A stretch of DNA of 64,000 bases from Anoplolepis gracilipes (Eukaryota > Arthropoda > Insecta > Hymenoptera > Formicidae): contig NC_132974.1 of assembly GCF_047496725.1 (NCBI RefSeq), positions 11,837,001 to 11,901,000 on the forward strand. Direction: 5' to 3'. Below, piece after piece: positions 51,623 through 63,404 of the stretch. The position numbers and the translations under genes were made by a program. A model generated the notes under the pieces. It was not told where the DNA came from. It searched no databases and was given only the letters and a program-made list of their open reading frames with translations. Positions within the stretch are counted from its first letter, which is position 1. Each line of letters starts with the position of its first letter.

Positions 51623-52155
51623 CCGAGTTCTTTATTAAGTTTGGAGTAAAAAAAACAATTTTGTTTTCAAAAATTTTTAACAAAGATTGATCAAAGAGAA
51701 ATAACACGTGAAGTAAAAACTTGATGTGTAAGATAATCTTTTTAATTTTAAATAATCATGGGAAAAAGATTATCAATATGATCAACGTTCAATGTAAAAT
51801 AAATATAAATGAAAAAGCAAATAAATAGTATGCTTCATACATTATTCTTGTGTAATTATGATGTAATGTTTATATGAAAAGAATTTTAGAATATAGCTTC
51901 ATAAGAAAGGAGAAACATTACAGATAAAAATGACAATACCATGGATAAAGCTGATTCAGATGGAAAAATAAAATAAAAAAAAAAAAAAAAAAAAAAAAAA
52001 ATGAAATGATATATTATCAGAGTATTGTAACATGACATGATAACAATAACAAAATAGCTTCTTAATAAATAGATAACTTTTTAAAGTACAACAATTATAT
52101 GATAGCAAATATAAATATATATTTACGAAGAGAAGAATCTTAATAAAGAACTCGG
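51623..52155. repeat. 17-bp perfect inverted repeat framing 533 bp beside the FBXO11 stop codon
   Basis: CCGAGTTCTTTATTAAG at 51623-51639 and its exact reverse complement at 52139-52155. The inner part is AT-rich with a poly(A) run at about 51976-52001 and no open frame. The right arm is 86 nt beyond the FBXO11 stop, so both arms probably lie in its 3' UTR. The left arm reads, on the FBXO11 strand, as an AATAAA-containing sequence. Could be an old small element or a paired RNA structure. Confidence 0.75.
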
Positions 52156-52240
52156 TAGCAGATTACTGCGTCTGTTCGCGATATTACTGGACTTACGGCT
52201 CTAACAATTGTTTGATTGTTAAATTATTTTAGGTTAGTTC

Positions 52241-54814
52241 CTAGTTGACCATAAGTGTATGCGATTCCATGGGCGCCGCGCTGTCATACAACGTATCCGT
52301 ATCTTGTGTAGGCTCGCCTTGTAACTGGCATTGATTACTCAACGTTCCAGCGCCGCAATCACAAAAGAATCTAGAAATATTAATGCACAATTTTATTATA
52401 ATTATTTAATACTAACAGAGAATATACACCTAAGTAATACATCAAGCAAATTCTCTCACCGGTCGTGTCTGATGAATTCCACGTCGTGACCGGCATGACA
52501 AGTTTTTATACAATTAACGCATATCGCATTACGATCTGTCGTGTTGCAAGTTTGACAGCGGTAGAAGTCGTGCATAGGGAAGGAAGTGTACGATGAGATT
52601 TTGTACAGGCATTGGCCATTTCCAACTGCTTTCTCCACCGCATCTTGATTACTAAATATTTTATTGCCTAAAAAAAGAGTGCGCGATGCTCAGTAGAGTC
52701 GTTTTTTTTTCCTCGCCAAAAACGCTACTACCCGAAAGCAAGCATTTACCTCTAGTTGTTGGCTGCACCCCACTCGCTAGGCACAGACCACCGAATCGAT
52801 TATTGAATATTTGATTGAATTCCAGCGTGGCGGTGGCGTTGTTGGTTATTTCAACGCCAGCTGCCAAACCATCGAAAATCCGGTTCCTCCTCAAGATTGG
52901 CTGCGATTGCGTCGAAATGAGCACACCCGCTTGCGCGTTACGAAATATATCGTTTTCTTCCAAAACACCTGTATTGAGAACGCGTGAAATCACAACCACA
53001 ATCTATTTTTCCCTTAAATTTAAAATGTATATAAATATATTTATATATAATTTTATATTTTTAAATATTTTCTATTTTTTAATTTTTTAAAAATATTTTG
53101 TTTTAACAGTTGAAGAAAGATATATTATTCAATTACTTATTGATGGAATTGATAAGTTTTGAATTAAAATAATTATGTTTGATTACTTTTGACATATTTT
53201 AATAAAAATATATAAAATATATTCAATTAAATTTAAAGAAGACACATAACATAAAAGAAAAAAATTTCGTCATTTTTGTAATATATTTACATATATATAA
53301 TATAATGTGTGTGATACACAAAAATTATTAAAATTTTCTGAACAAGATATTTTACCTTTGCCCCCATTAAATATACAGATTCCGCCGTCCCGTCCGTCGT
53401 ATATTTTGTTTCTTTTAAGGGTTGGATTACTATCCGTCTTAATCCAAACGCCAGCCATTGCATTGTCAAAAATCTCATTTTGTTCAAGTAAGCCTAAGCC
53501 GCTATTATATACAAGAACACCGCCGTTCTGACCTCCCCATATTTTGTTGCCACGTATTACCGGATTACTGCCAGTCCTAAATTAAAGATAGAAAACACAA
53601 TTTCAGACGATTTTCTTACCGCTACATTTCATTTACGCACATTCAAGACTCACGAGCATCATTTAATCTTTTTGCACGTGTGAATTACCTTATTTGTACT
53701 CCTGAATACAAGTGATTGAAAATATCATTGTCTTCCAATCTTCCGTGGCCGTTGTCGTAAAAATACACACCGACCTGTTTGCCACTGTGAATGCGATTTC
53801 TCCTCAAAACTGGTGTCGAACCCGTCGTAATCCACACGCCTGCCAGGGTATTGGCATAGACCTCATTTTCCTCTATTAGGCCCTGACCCTTTTCGTGAAC
53901 GTAAATGCCACCGTGTTGACCGTGATGTATTTTGTTATGTCGAACGATCGGATCCGAATTTGTTCTGATTTGTATACCAGCCAGCGCGTTGCCGTAGATA
54001 TTATTATGCTCGATCAAACCTCTGCCTTCGCCGAATATGTACACTCCACCTTGATGGCCGTTGTATATTTCGTTCCGACGTATAGTCGGATTCGAATTTG
54101 ACGTGATCCATACGCCAGCAAAATTGTTGGAGTGAATCTTGTTGTCGATAAATTGTCCCAGGCCGTTTTCGTGAACATAAATACCACCAGTCTGGCCGTG
54201 ATGAATCTCGCAGTGCACCACAGTTGGATTCGCACCGGCCTTTACTTCGAAACCCGCTATCCGATTGTTATGAATATCGTTAGCTTCAAAGTAGCCAAGT
54301 CCATTATCAAACGTAAATATTCCTACATCACGACCATGATGGATGTGATTTCGTCGCATGATAGGATTTGCGTAATTCTTCACCCAGATGCCCGCTAAAG
54401 CGTTTCGCGAGATCTCGTTGTCTTCGTATGTGCCTTGTGCGTAATCAGTCACGTACAAACCAACGTTTTCGCAATCTGAGATGTCGCAGTTTTTCACTAA
54501 TGGATTAGCACCCACGCCTGATACACAGACTGCGGCACCAACTAAAGTTGAAGAAAAAAAAAAAGATAATCTTAATAAACAAGTCATTAAAATTTATTAA
54601 ATTATTTATTATAGTCAATTTGCTTAAATTTATATCAATTTCTTTTAAAAAATTGTAATATATTGAATAATTATAAATCTTTTGTCGTATTTAATCATTT
54701 TGTCATAAATTTTAAAATTAATCTTTTGATAAAGATGTATTTAAATTTTACAGAGATAATAATAATCTTATCAAATTCAAAATTTTGTACTAGAATACTT
54801 TAATTTTGCGTTTG

Positions 54815-54852
<38 letters not shown>

Positions 54853-57800
54853 TTATAGGTTAAGCGAGGATTCACTTACCAACACTGGAGCTTCTTATAA
54901 TGCAATGATCGACAGTAGGACTGCAATTTTCACCAACTTCTAGACAATAATGTTTATGATGTGGCACTGTGCTTGTAACGTCGGGCGTAAACTTCAACGT
55001 GAGATGTCCAGCGTAAGCACGCTTTGCACCTTCCACAAACATAACTGTTGATTCGCTTTCTCGCTCCAGGATGACGGATTCCGCGACATTGCCTGGTGCG
55101 GCGCCGATCAGTGCTACATCGCTATCGATCACGAGAAACTCGCCTCTGTACGTGCCTGCATGCAAAAATACCAAATGCTGCGTCGACGTATCTTCTCCGC
55201 TCGTTTGCGAATTGCTATTACAACAGCCTTGACCGCCCGTGGTCGCACCGCCGTTTGTCGTGGAACTGCTGTTGCTCCTGTACTCGTCCACGTAGTCCAG
55301 CGCACCCTGGACCGTATTGAAGTACGGTAGATTACGGCCCTTGAATTTTAAGTCTTGGAAGCCGGGCCGCACGTGGACACCTCTGTATAGCTGCCTGAAG
55401 CTTTCCTTCCACGGATTCTGATACTCAGACTCGTCCGGCGACACAAACTCAAATTTACACGGAGCTGGATTAAATAGCGGCAGATCATATTCGTAAACCT
55501 GCTGGTAAAGAGACTTCCACAGTTCCGTGTCGTTCGCGATCGCTTGGAAACGTTTGCAGACTTGCGAGACTCGGCAAAGATCTTGCTCCATAAGATAATT
55601 GAATATCGTAAGCAGCACTTCGTCCGGTAGTTCGTATTGAAGGTAATGCGCCGCCGTGTTTGTATTTATACCTGCCGTAAGAAATCAAAATTAGACCTGA
55701 CTAATCAGCTTGAGTTGAATTCTACAAGTTTACGTGTCGAGAAGCAAATGAGAAAGCAGTGTTAAACCTTTCAAATAGATAATTCTCTATATTAACTCAA
55801 TTTAATTAACTTTGTCTCCATCATTAGAAAGATTTTTATTTATTATATTGTATGTACAAAAAATATACTGTGTATACATATATTAATAACATATAATCAT
55901 CGTTATATTATGAATATTAATGTTTTACTTCTTGACACATGAAACAGTTTTTAATTTGACTTATATCTCAATTGTGAAAATTTGGAGACGTACCGTCTGT
56001 AGAAAGCGAACATGTTCGTCTCGGTCGCTTTCTCGCTGGTAAAGATGACGAACCAAAGGTAGCGGCAATGCTACTTCCACCCGATGGTGGTAGAGCGGAA
56101 CTTGTGCCTGGTGCTGGGTCCGGATGAGGTGGACTTTTGCGTCTCAAGTCGTACGGCGACGAGTGCGACTGTGGAGACGGCGAGGGTGCAGCTATCCCGG
56201 ATACACTAGGGGACGAGCCTCGTCCACCACTTCCTCCGCCTCCACCTCCAACTCCACCTCCCGGAAGGATCTGATTGGACGTCGGACACGGTAGGTCGCA
56301 TGGCTCGGCTATTAGAAAAAAAACATAGAAATGAAAAACTTACACTCTAAAAAAAGGGAAGGTGAGAGAAAAGCAGGTACTTTTTTTTCGAAAAGACAAT
56401 CTTGTGTATATATTGTTTTGTATTTACTGCTTTGCTTGCCTGATAAAAGAACTTTTAATAGGAACCGTTTTCCAAAAAATAGTTATCTACAAAAACAGAA
56501 AAAAAAGAAGATAATAAATTATAATCAGTTTTTTATAAAAAGGCCTTCAATACTCTAAATCTGAAATTGTAGCTTTGTGTCTGTTAGATGAAAATGTATA
56601 GAAGTATACATTTTAGGGGGAATATGATCTCATAATTAAATCACAATTCTTTCCAAAAGAGAACCCCTTATTAAAGTTAAGGCTATTAGTCTGTTAAGAT
56701 AAATATAGTAAGAGACAAGAAAGGATGGAAGAATAGCTAAAGTGTGATACTGTGCCTCAATTCAAAATATATAGCTGTCAAATAAAAACGAAAGAGAAAG
56801 AGAGAAATCCTGTGCTTTGTTACAAATGATATATCCTATTTATGCGAGTAGGAATAAACTTGTATGCTTAATATGCAGTTTATAAACAAAAAGCACATTA
56901 CAAACTTGTCATTTGTTATAATTAGTAATAAATCAGAGAACCCCAGAGAAATTTGCATATTGACACAAGGTGACCCTGTTTTACAAGTGCTGATGCATAA
57001 ATTGTTCAGTATGCAATGTTGTAAATCGATCTAAATCTGCTAATAAAGAACAATATATTACAATAACGTACAATATGATATTTCACAATGTAATTTTTAA
57101 CATTATCCAAATTTAATTAAACTTTAATATGCAGCCTTAGAACCAAATAAATAAAAAAAAAAAAAAATGTTACCGCCTCATTTTTTAGTATCAATCTTAT
57201 TGCAGGAATATATTGTACAATAAAATTTTTCATACATCTCATATATTCCTTTTACCTTTCTACAAAATTATATCACGACAGGAAACGATATCGAGACACG
57301 ATGATACCTCCTCCACTATCGACTGATTGCCGTTATCACAACATATGAAATTCACACATCGTATACCAAAATACAAATTGACAAAAAGAGATATGCCGAG
57401 ATTGATATTCACAGACGTTCCTCTATCTCTCTGTCTCTCTCTCTCTCTCTGTTCATTGACTATCAAACCATTATCATCGGTACACGTCAATGAATATCGC
57501 TTGGAAAGGAGCAGAATCCGTCACGCGCCTTCCACTCCGCTCTGGTAAAAACCAAGCACCTTTCAAACACATTTCAGACATTTCACTTTCTAGCCGATAA
57601 CACACGGAAACGCGCACGGGAGGGCGCTCTACTCGTGGGATCAACGGGATGCGTGATTTTTCGGGCCAGGGATTATCTCGATCACGTTGCTTTCGGGTCC
57701 TCTCCAGGATCCTCTCTCACGAAAGTGGAGCACCGTTAATTCATCACTAAACGTCCACTGGCAATGTCACGTCAGCCTCTTATCTCTCTTTTCCTTTTCC

Positions 57801-60777
57801 TTCTGGATATAAAAAAAAAATATATATATATAATTAATTTAAACTTATTTTTTATTTACAAATATGCGCGATTTAATTCCAACGAGATTTTTAGATTAAA
57901 TTTCTCGAGTATATATCTCTGTTAAATAGATAAGTTTATACGTGAGATAACATGATTTTTATTCTTATCCAATATCACTTTAGCATAACAGCTCTAATTT
58001 AATTTTCTCGAAATATTCGAATATTCAAGTGTTGATAGTAATTTAAAACTGAAGATTTAAAAATTAAAATATATTCGTAAAAAAATAACATATTTATGCG
58101 CGTATTCAAATTAAATTAATTTTTAATCGTTTTTCGCAAAGAATCTCTCTGTTCCTTTTCCTTCTAGATATAAAAAAAATATATATATATAATTAATTTA
58201 AACTTATTTTTTATTTACAAATATGCGCGATTTAATTCCAACGAGATTTTTAGATTAAATTTCTCGAGTATGTATCTCTGTTAAATAGATAAGTTTATAC
58301 GTGAGATAACATGATTTTTATTCTTATCCAATATCACTTTAGTATAACAGCTCTAATTTAATTTTCCCCAAATATTCGAATATTCAAGTGTTGATAGTAA
58401 TTTAAAACTGAAGATTTAAAAATTAAAATATATTCGTAAAAAATAACATATTTATGCGCGTATTCAAATTAAATTAATTTTTAATCGGTTTTCGCAAAGA
58501 ATCTCTCTTGTGCCTTCTTCACTTTTCGAAGAAAATTTTAAATATTACACAGCTAAAAAATTAATAATCACAGCATAAACAATTGAACTTCCCTCTCTGA
58601 AAAACAAAATACGAAAAATTTAAATATTAATCTCAAAGATACTTATTGTTCGCTTATCCTCTCGTCTTCTCAATTTCTCTTTTCTCTTCCCTTTTACTGT
58701 CATCGTCTCTTTCTACTTAGGATATTACATTCGTACGAGTTTGTTTGTTGAATAAAGAATTTCAAAGTTTCCATCAGGATTCAAAGAATTCTCTGATAGC
58801 CAATCGATACGTCGAATATTTTGCCGTATGAATGTAATATCAGTCATACACCCACCCTCTTTTTTTCACTCTCTCTTTCTCTCTTTCCCCCTCCGTCTCT
58901 CTCGGACTGGAAAATTCGGCACCGATCGACTTATACTCTTGCGCGTCCCAACTGGATCGCTGGTGATTCGGAATCGAGAAGAAAGGGGAAAGAGAAAGAG
59001 AGAGAGAGAGAGAGAGAGTAAAGGGAAAAAGAAGGCAGGGTATAGGGGGGCCGCGGGGGCAGGGAAGGGGGCGACTCCGAAGCCAACATTCCGATGGATT
59101 GATCGCGAAGTGGAGATCGCGATCGGCCCACCATGTACATGGGAAGTACAAGAGCAATTCAACGAGAGTTTTTATTCTAACACAATATTGTTTTATAACA
59201 AGGATCATATTGTATTTCCCCTTTCCCCTTAATAAAATGTTGGAGGTCGATCAACCCCTTTTATTATATTTCTGAGGCACTCAGCTCCTGCAATATATTG
59301 TAATAAAAGATCATTTTCCATTCTTCATCGAAATATCCATTTGAAATATTGAATTCTTACACTGTATAATTTTTTAATTCAGGTATATAAAATTCAGAGC
59401 ATCGTGTATTTAGGTTATACTCCTTCAAAGATAGATGATAGGAGATATTATTGTGGACTGCTAGTTAAAATATGTTCCTTGTTTATTGTTGTTTATTGAC
59501 AGCATAATATCAAGGAATTTTGACAACCCTTTTTTCTTGTTCTAAATCTTCTGTCCAAAAAGTTTGTTGCAAATTCTTGAATCCAGAATTATACCATCAC
59601 CACAGCAATCAATTAGATATTATCTATAAATACTAAAAAGCAATATGGCTGTTAATAGCTATTAATAAGAAATTATTCACAACCTGAAAAGTGACTCATG
59701 AATGAGTCTGTAATTTGGAGATGAACAAGTGCATGAATGCACTTACAATTAGTAAAACAGCGCTATAATTCCAGCATTTATTATAATATTGCTTAAGTTA
59801 TTAGTTAAGCATTTAGATATTAGCATTAATAGTTGTTGCCTAAACTTTCCTTGTCGCTGTAACACAACTATGATTAGACTAAGTCTCTTCTGGACAATTT
59901 TGTCCTTGAAAGCCAATGAACATAGATTCTGGGCTACATAACCTCAGTTGAAACGCTTAGGAATCGCTTGGAGATACACAACAGACACAACTTGGAAAAG
60001 GTTTACATATGGCTGTCAAAAATATACAGAATCCGTTCTCTCCTACATTAAGTAGTGACAAAAACTGTCAATGTGTTTCTTCCTCTCACTAGATGTACAA
60101 TTTCAAGTCATTTTTTTCAGCATCTTCCTAAATTCTCTTGCATATTTCATGTAAAAGGAAAATGTATGGATTTTCCAAGGAAAGAAAAAAATAGAGATAA
60201 GAAAAATCATAGAAAAATATAGATAGACGGAAAGAAAAAAAGAAAAAAAAAAGCGAGAGCGTTGACGGCACGCAGACCTGTACGTCGAGACAAAGACTCG
60301 ACGGAGATGGCGGAGTACGTGGGACTCGTGGTTAGAACGACGAGTGGTACTCTCGATCCGTCGATGTTCCCGAACGAGATGGGCGATGGCGAACAGCCAG
60401 GACAGACAGGTGAGCAGTGAGATCTCGGAAGAAGCTCTCCGATGAAGAGAAAGAAAGAAAAAGAGGAGAGAGAGGAAGAGAGAGAAAGACTCTCTTTGTG
60501 TCCCTGTCTCTCTCTCTCTCTCTCTCTCTCTTTCCGTCTCGCTCGCTCACGCCGTCCCTCCACGTCCCTCTTGGTTCGTTCGTTCGTTCGTTCGTTCGTT
60601 CGTTCGTTTGCTCGCTCGCTCGCTCGCTCGCTCGTTCGTTCGTTCGTTCGTTCGCACTCGCTCCTTCTTTCTTTCTCTCTTACCCGTGGTTCTCGACGGC
60701 AAAGGGATCCTGTTTGCGTTTTTCCGACGCGATCTCCGCACGTAGCTGCGCGACGACGAGAACGACGCGCTTGGCAT
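52241..60777 (-). CDS. FBXO11: F-box only protein 11 (SCF ubiquitin ligase substrate receptor)
   Basis: Substrate-recognition subunit of an SCF E3 ubiquitin ligase. Eight coding exons from the 5' end: 60777-60684, 56308-55994, 55671-54880, 54541-53689, 53576-53356, 52968-52750, 52667-52460, 52370-52241 (2,832 nt, 943 residues plus stop); every junction is GT-AG and in phase. Residues 1-136 are basic then Ser/Pro/Gly-rich with a poly-Gly patch; F-box about 151-193 (LPDEVLLTIFNYL); right-handed beta-helix of parallel repeats about 400-840 (recurrent motifs such as GVWITTGSTPVLRRN and HHGQHGGIYVHEKGQG); C-terminal UBR-type zinc finger about 845-912 (YRCQTCNTTDRNAICVNC, FFCDCGAG); end HTLMVN. Length and sequence are very close to vertebrate FBXO11 (about 927). 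The first exon is the least certain part: phase, splice site and basic composition fit, but it is short and separated by a 4.4-kb intron. Confidence 0.96.
54817..54848. repeat. (TA)n microsatellite in FBXO11 intron 3
   Basis: AT alternation of 32 bp, about 30 bp inside the intron from the donor of exon 55671-54880. Confidence 0.95.
56309..57781 (-). other. FBXO11 intron 1, right-hand AT-rich part
   Basis: Intronic, AT-rich, with a CT tract at 57429-57450 and no exon-like frame. Some G+C enrichment at 57480-57760 is unexplained and could be an internal promoter or untranslated exon. Confidence 0.5.
57782..58500. repeat. Tandem duplication of a 360-bp unit in FBXO11 intron 1
   Basis: Copy 1 is 57782-58142 and copy 2 is 58143-58500. 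They differ at only a handful of positions (for example GGATAT/AGATAT, TAGCATAAC/TAGTATAAC, TCTCGAAAT/TCCCCAAAT and A-run lengths), so about 97-98 percent identity by eye. Each copy starts ATCTCTCT and the same octamer follows copy 2, which fits unequal exchange between short repeats. Non-coding. Confidence 0.95.
58501..60574 (-). other. FBXO11 intron 1, donor-side part
   Basis: Intronic. Contains CT and GA tracts (58868-58885, 58998-59018, 60508-60532) and a G-rich patch near 59045-59070. A plus-strand ATG at 60308 followed by an open 35 codons and a GTGAGC site at 60412 looks exon-like, but no partner exon was found. Otherwise nothing. Confidence 0.4.
60575..60654. repeat. (TTCG)n-(CTCG)n-(TTCG)n tetranucleotide repeat
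   Basis: 80 bp of tetramers: TTCG units, one TTTG, five or six CTCG units, then TTCG units again. It lies 24 nt inside FBXO11 intron 1 from the donor GTAAGA (60683-60678); on the transcript strand it reads CGAA/CGAG. Confidence 0.97.
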
Positions 60778-61396
60778 TTTGCGCGTGTCGTCGGCGGCCC
60801 TCGGCGGTCGTCCTCGTGTCCGTCCCCGTTGCCGTCGTTGTCCTCCTCCACTGCCTCCTCCTGCCCCTCCCCCTCCTGCTCGTCTCTTCTGGTGGTGCTG
60901 CTGCTGCCGCTCCTTCTCCTATTCCGCTCCCGATCACGACTTGTCGCGCACTTCCCGAATACGAGGGATGCGCGAGTAGTCCCCGACGGGTACCCCTGCC
61001 CGGCAGGTACACCGCGGTCGTGGACACGCGTTGGCAGAAGATGTCAAACGCTTAGGACACACTACACAATAGCGACACTACCACCGTGCACGGCGGCCAT
61101 CTTCTTGATCTCTGCTTGCCGACTGGCCCAGAGGGCAGCCGCCAATCGGACGTGTTTCTGCCCCGTGCGAGTGCGTGTTGTACGTCCCTCACCCCCCATT
61201 CGACCCGCACCGTTTCGTCGCCGTCGCCGCCTCAACCTCTGGCGCCTTTCTCACTCTCTCTCTCTCTCTCTCTCTTTCCTCCCCCCTCCCCGTCGTTCCC
61301 TTCCGTCAGAGCCACCGACGCCACGGGGCGCTTTTACCGAGCTCCCCTTCCGCAGTGGAGCGCGACACAGGCGACCGACATCGGAGTTATGGAGTT
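60778..61396. promoter_or_regulatory. Bidirectional promoter region of FBXO11 (-) and RCE1 (+)
   Basis: The 619 bp between the two start codons are G+C- and CpG-rich, with no TATA box seen, and must contain both 5' UTRs and start sites. A CT tract lies at 61252-61276. Large open frames cross it on both strands (up to 327 codons on the plus strand) but are low-complexity by-products of high G+C content. Confidence 0.6.
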
Positions 61397-63404
61397 ATGG
61401 AGGCCGCGAAACCAAGTACCGATAACTCGCACAATTGCGTCTCCGCGATCCTCTCGTGCCTCGGGCTCTCGGTCCTGTACGTGGCGAGCCTGTATGTCTG
61501 GAGTTCGCCGCACAACAGGTACGTTACGTGTGCGTAACAACGTCTCGCGATATGACGTGTGACGGAAATAACAAACGGCAGTAGCGCGTCGATCACTCGT
61601 GTGACGCTACACGCGACACGCGACGTCAACCGGACGGGCCTGTTTCCCTTTTCTCCCGTTTTACTTTTAAATGCCCATCCAAACTCCTGGCTCCTCTCTC
61701 TATCAGTCTCTCTCTCTCTCTCTTTCTCGTTTACACGACGGAGGCCCGAGCGGAGGCTTCCGTCCGGATGGTCGACTCACTGCCTGTTCGGTAAACCGTT
61801 CGCGGACGCGAACCGTTTCGCACCGACCGAAAGAATATCCGTGACTGACGCACGCAGTTTCGCACGTGGTGGCGCTCCCTGTCAGCGGCGGCGCCGCTCA
61901 TGGGATGATTTTTTGGACAAGCGACGACGGCGCATCAAGCTTTCTAGTGACATGACGATTCTGGTGACATTTCACGGAACGCAGTCGTCGAACTCTAAAG
62001 TCATGGCGCTGACTAGACTGTTTGTGATTCGAGTACGATATCGACGTATTTTGGCGCAACATTTAAACATATAATATGGAAATTTGACTGGACATGTTTG
62101 AATTTAATAAATATCAACTTTTTTTTTGCACAAATTTTTCAATGCAATAAATGTGATGTAATCTCGATTATTTTGTAATAATTATAAAATATTTATAATT
62201 GCATTTGATTGATTAAAGTTAACATGCAATCAATTCTTTTTTATTATACTATAATGAATTTTAACATGAAAATTAATTATACCGATGTTGATACTAAATT
62301 CTGATGATTAATTTTATGTTTGATTGTTTGTGTTTCAGGGAACATCCATCAACGATAAAGAAACGATTTTTTAGCGTATTTATCATGACCCTCATTTCAC
62401 CAGCACCTTTATACTTTGGATTAAATGAACAAATATTTCAAAAGGTATTTCAAATTTGAATAATTCTGATTTAATCTATAGAAATTATTTTTTTCGCTTA
62501 TATTTGATAGGTAACTATCTGGGAATTGCTGGGTCTACGATGGTCAGGTTTAATACAGGCGACTGTGATACCATTACTCCTAACAATGATCCTGTTCCTA
62601 GGTCCCTTAAGTTTACAAGGATTTAATGGGCTGTGGCGATTGTACACTGGTTAGTATTCTGCAAATTTACAATTAAGGTCCTGATAACTAAAAAAAAAAA
62701 GTAATAAATAAAAAAAATTTTACTTTTAGAGCCCATGTACTGGTTGGGAAGCATACGAACGTTGATCTGGTGGAGAAACCAAGTGATCGCTCCACTGTCT
62801 GAAGAATGGACCTTCAGAGCCTGTATGTTGCCATTGCTTTTACAATGTTTTACACCGTCTACTGCCATATTTGTGTGTCCTCTATTCTTTGGAGTGGCTC
62901 ATTTCCATCATGTAGTGGAGAGGATAAAGATGGGAGTAGGAATCAAACATGCGCTGTTTGTATCCTGTGAGTTTATCACAGATTTTACAAAGATACTTTT
63001 AAGTCCATAATGTTTCTCGATGAATGAAGATAAATGAGTATTAAATTCAGGTTTTCAGTCTGCATATACGACTTTATTTGGAGCGTACGCGGCTTTTCTC
63101 TTTGCGAAGACAGGTGAGATTGATTTCTTTTTTTCTGGCGAAAATCATTCAGATTTTGTATTTATCTTCCTTTTTTGTATTTTTCTCAGGACACTTCGTA
63201 GCACCATTCGCCGCGCATTCTTTTTGTAACCACATGGGGTTTCCTGATCTTTCTGAAGTAGTAGCATATAAGGATCCACTGAAAAGAGCTGGACTGTTCT
63301 GTCTGTTTGTGATTGGTTTAATTGCTTGGTGTTTCTTGTTGACGCCGATGACGCACCCGTCATTGTTTAATAATAATTTATTCTGGACTAAACATTTTAT
63401 ATGA
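61397..63404 (+). CDS. RCE1: CAAX prenyl protease 2 (RCE1/FACE2; Drosophila Sras)
   Basis: Endoplasmic-reticulum membrane protease that removes the last three residues of prenylated CAAX proteins such as Ras and Rho. Exons 61397-61518, 62339-62444, 62511-62649, 62730-62966, 63051-63113 and 63190-63404 (882 nt, 293 residues plus stop), all GT-AG and in phase. The CPBP/ABI family active site is intact: EEWTFR (E147, E148, R152), H180 in FGVAHFHH, and H232 with N236 in FAAHSFCNHMG, with spacing matching vertebrate RCE1. Multiple hydrophobic segments (for example residues 18-33, 84-109). Length is close to fly Sras. An out-of-frame ATG 8 nt upstream (61389) may reduce initiation at 61397. Shares its promoter region with FBXO11. 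Confidence 0.97.
61519..62338 (+). other. RCE1 intron 1
   Basis: The first 500 bp are G+C-rich with a CT tract (61702-61727), the rest AT-rich. An open plus-strand frame at 61559-62074 lacks any recognisable domain and ends in AT-rich DNA; no exon is supported. Confidence 0.6.

Noticed and set aside
60207..60851. Minus-strand open frame of 214 codons
   Set aside because: Reads through the FBXO11 donor and the tetranucleotide repeat (Arg/Thr/Glu/Asn runs). The in-phase FBXO11 exon 60777-60684 explains the real coding part in another frame.
60442..61425. Plus-strand open frame of 327 codons across the FBXO11/RCE1 interval
   Set aside because: Made of Ser/Arg/Pro/Leu low complexity from CT, TTCG and CpG-rich DNA; it overlaps the FBXO11 first exon and 5' region on the other strand, and no domain is visible.
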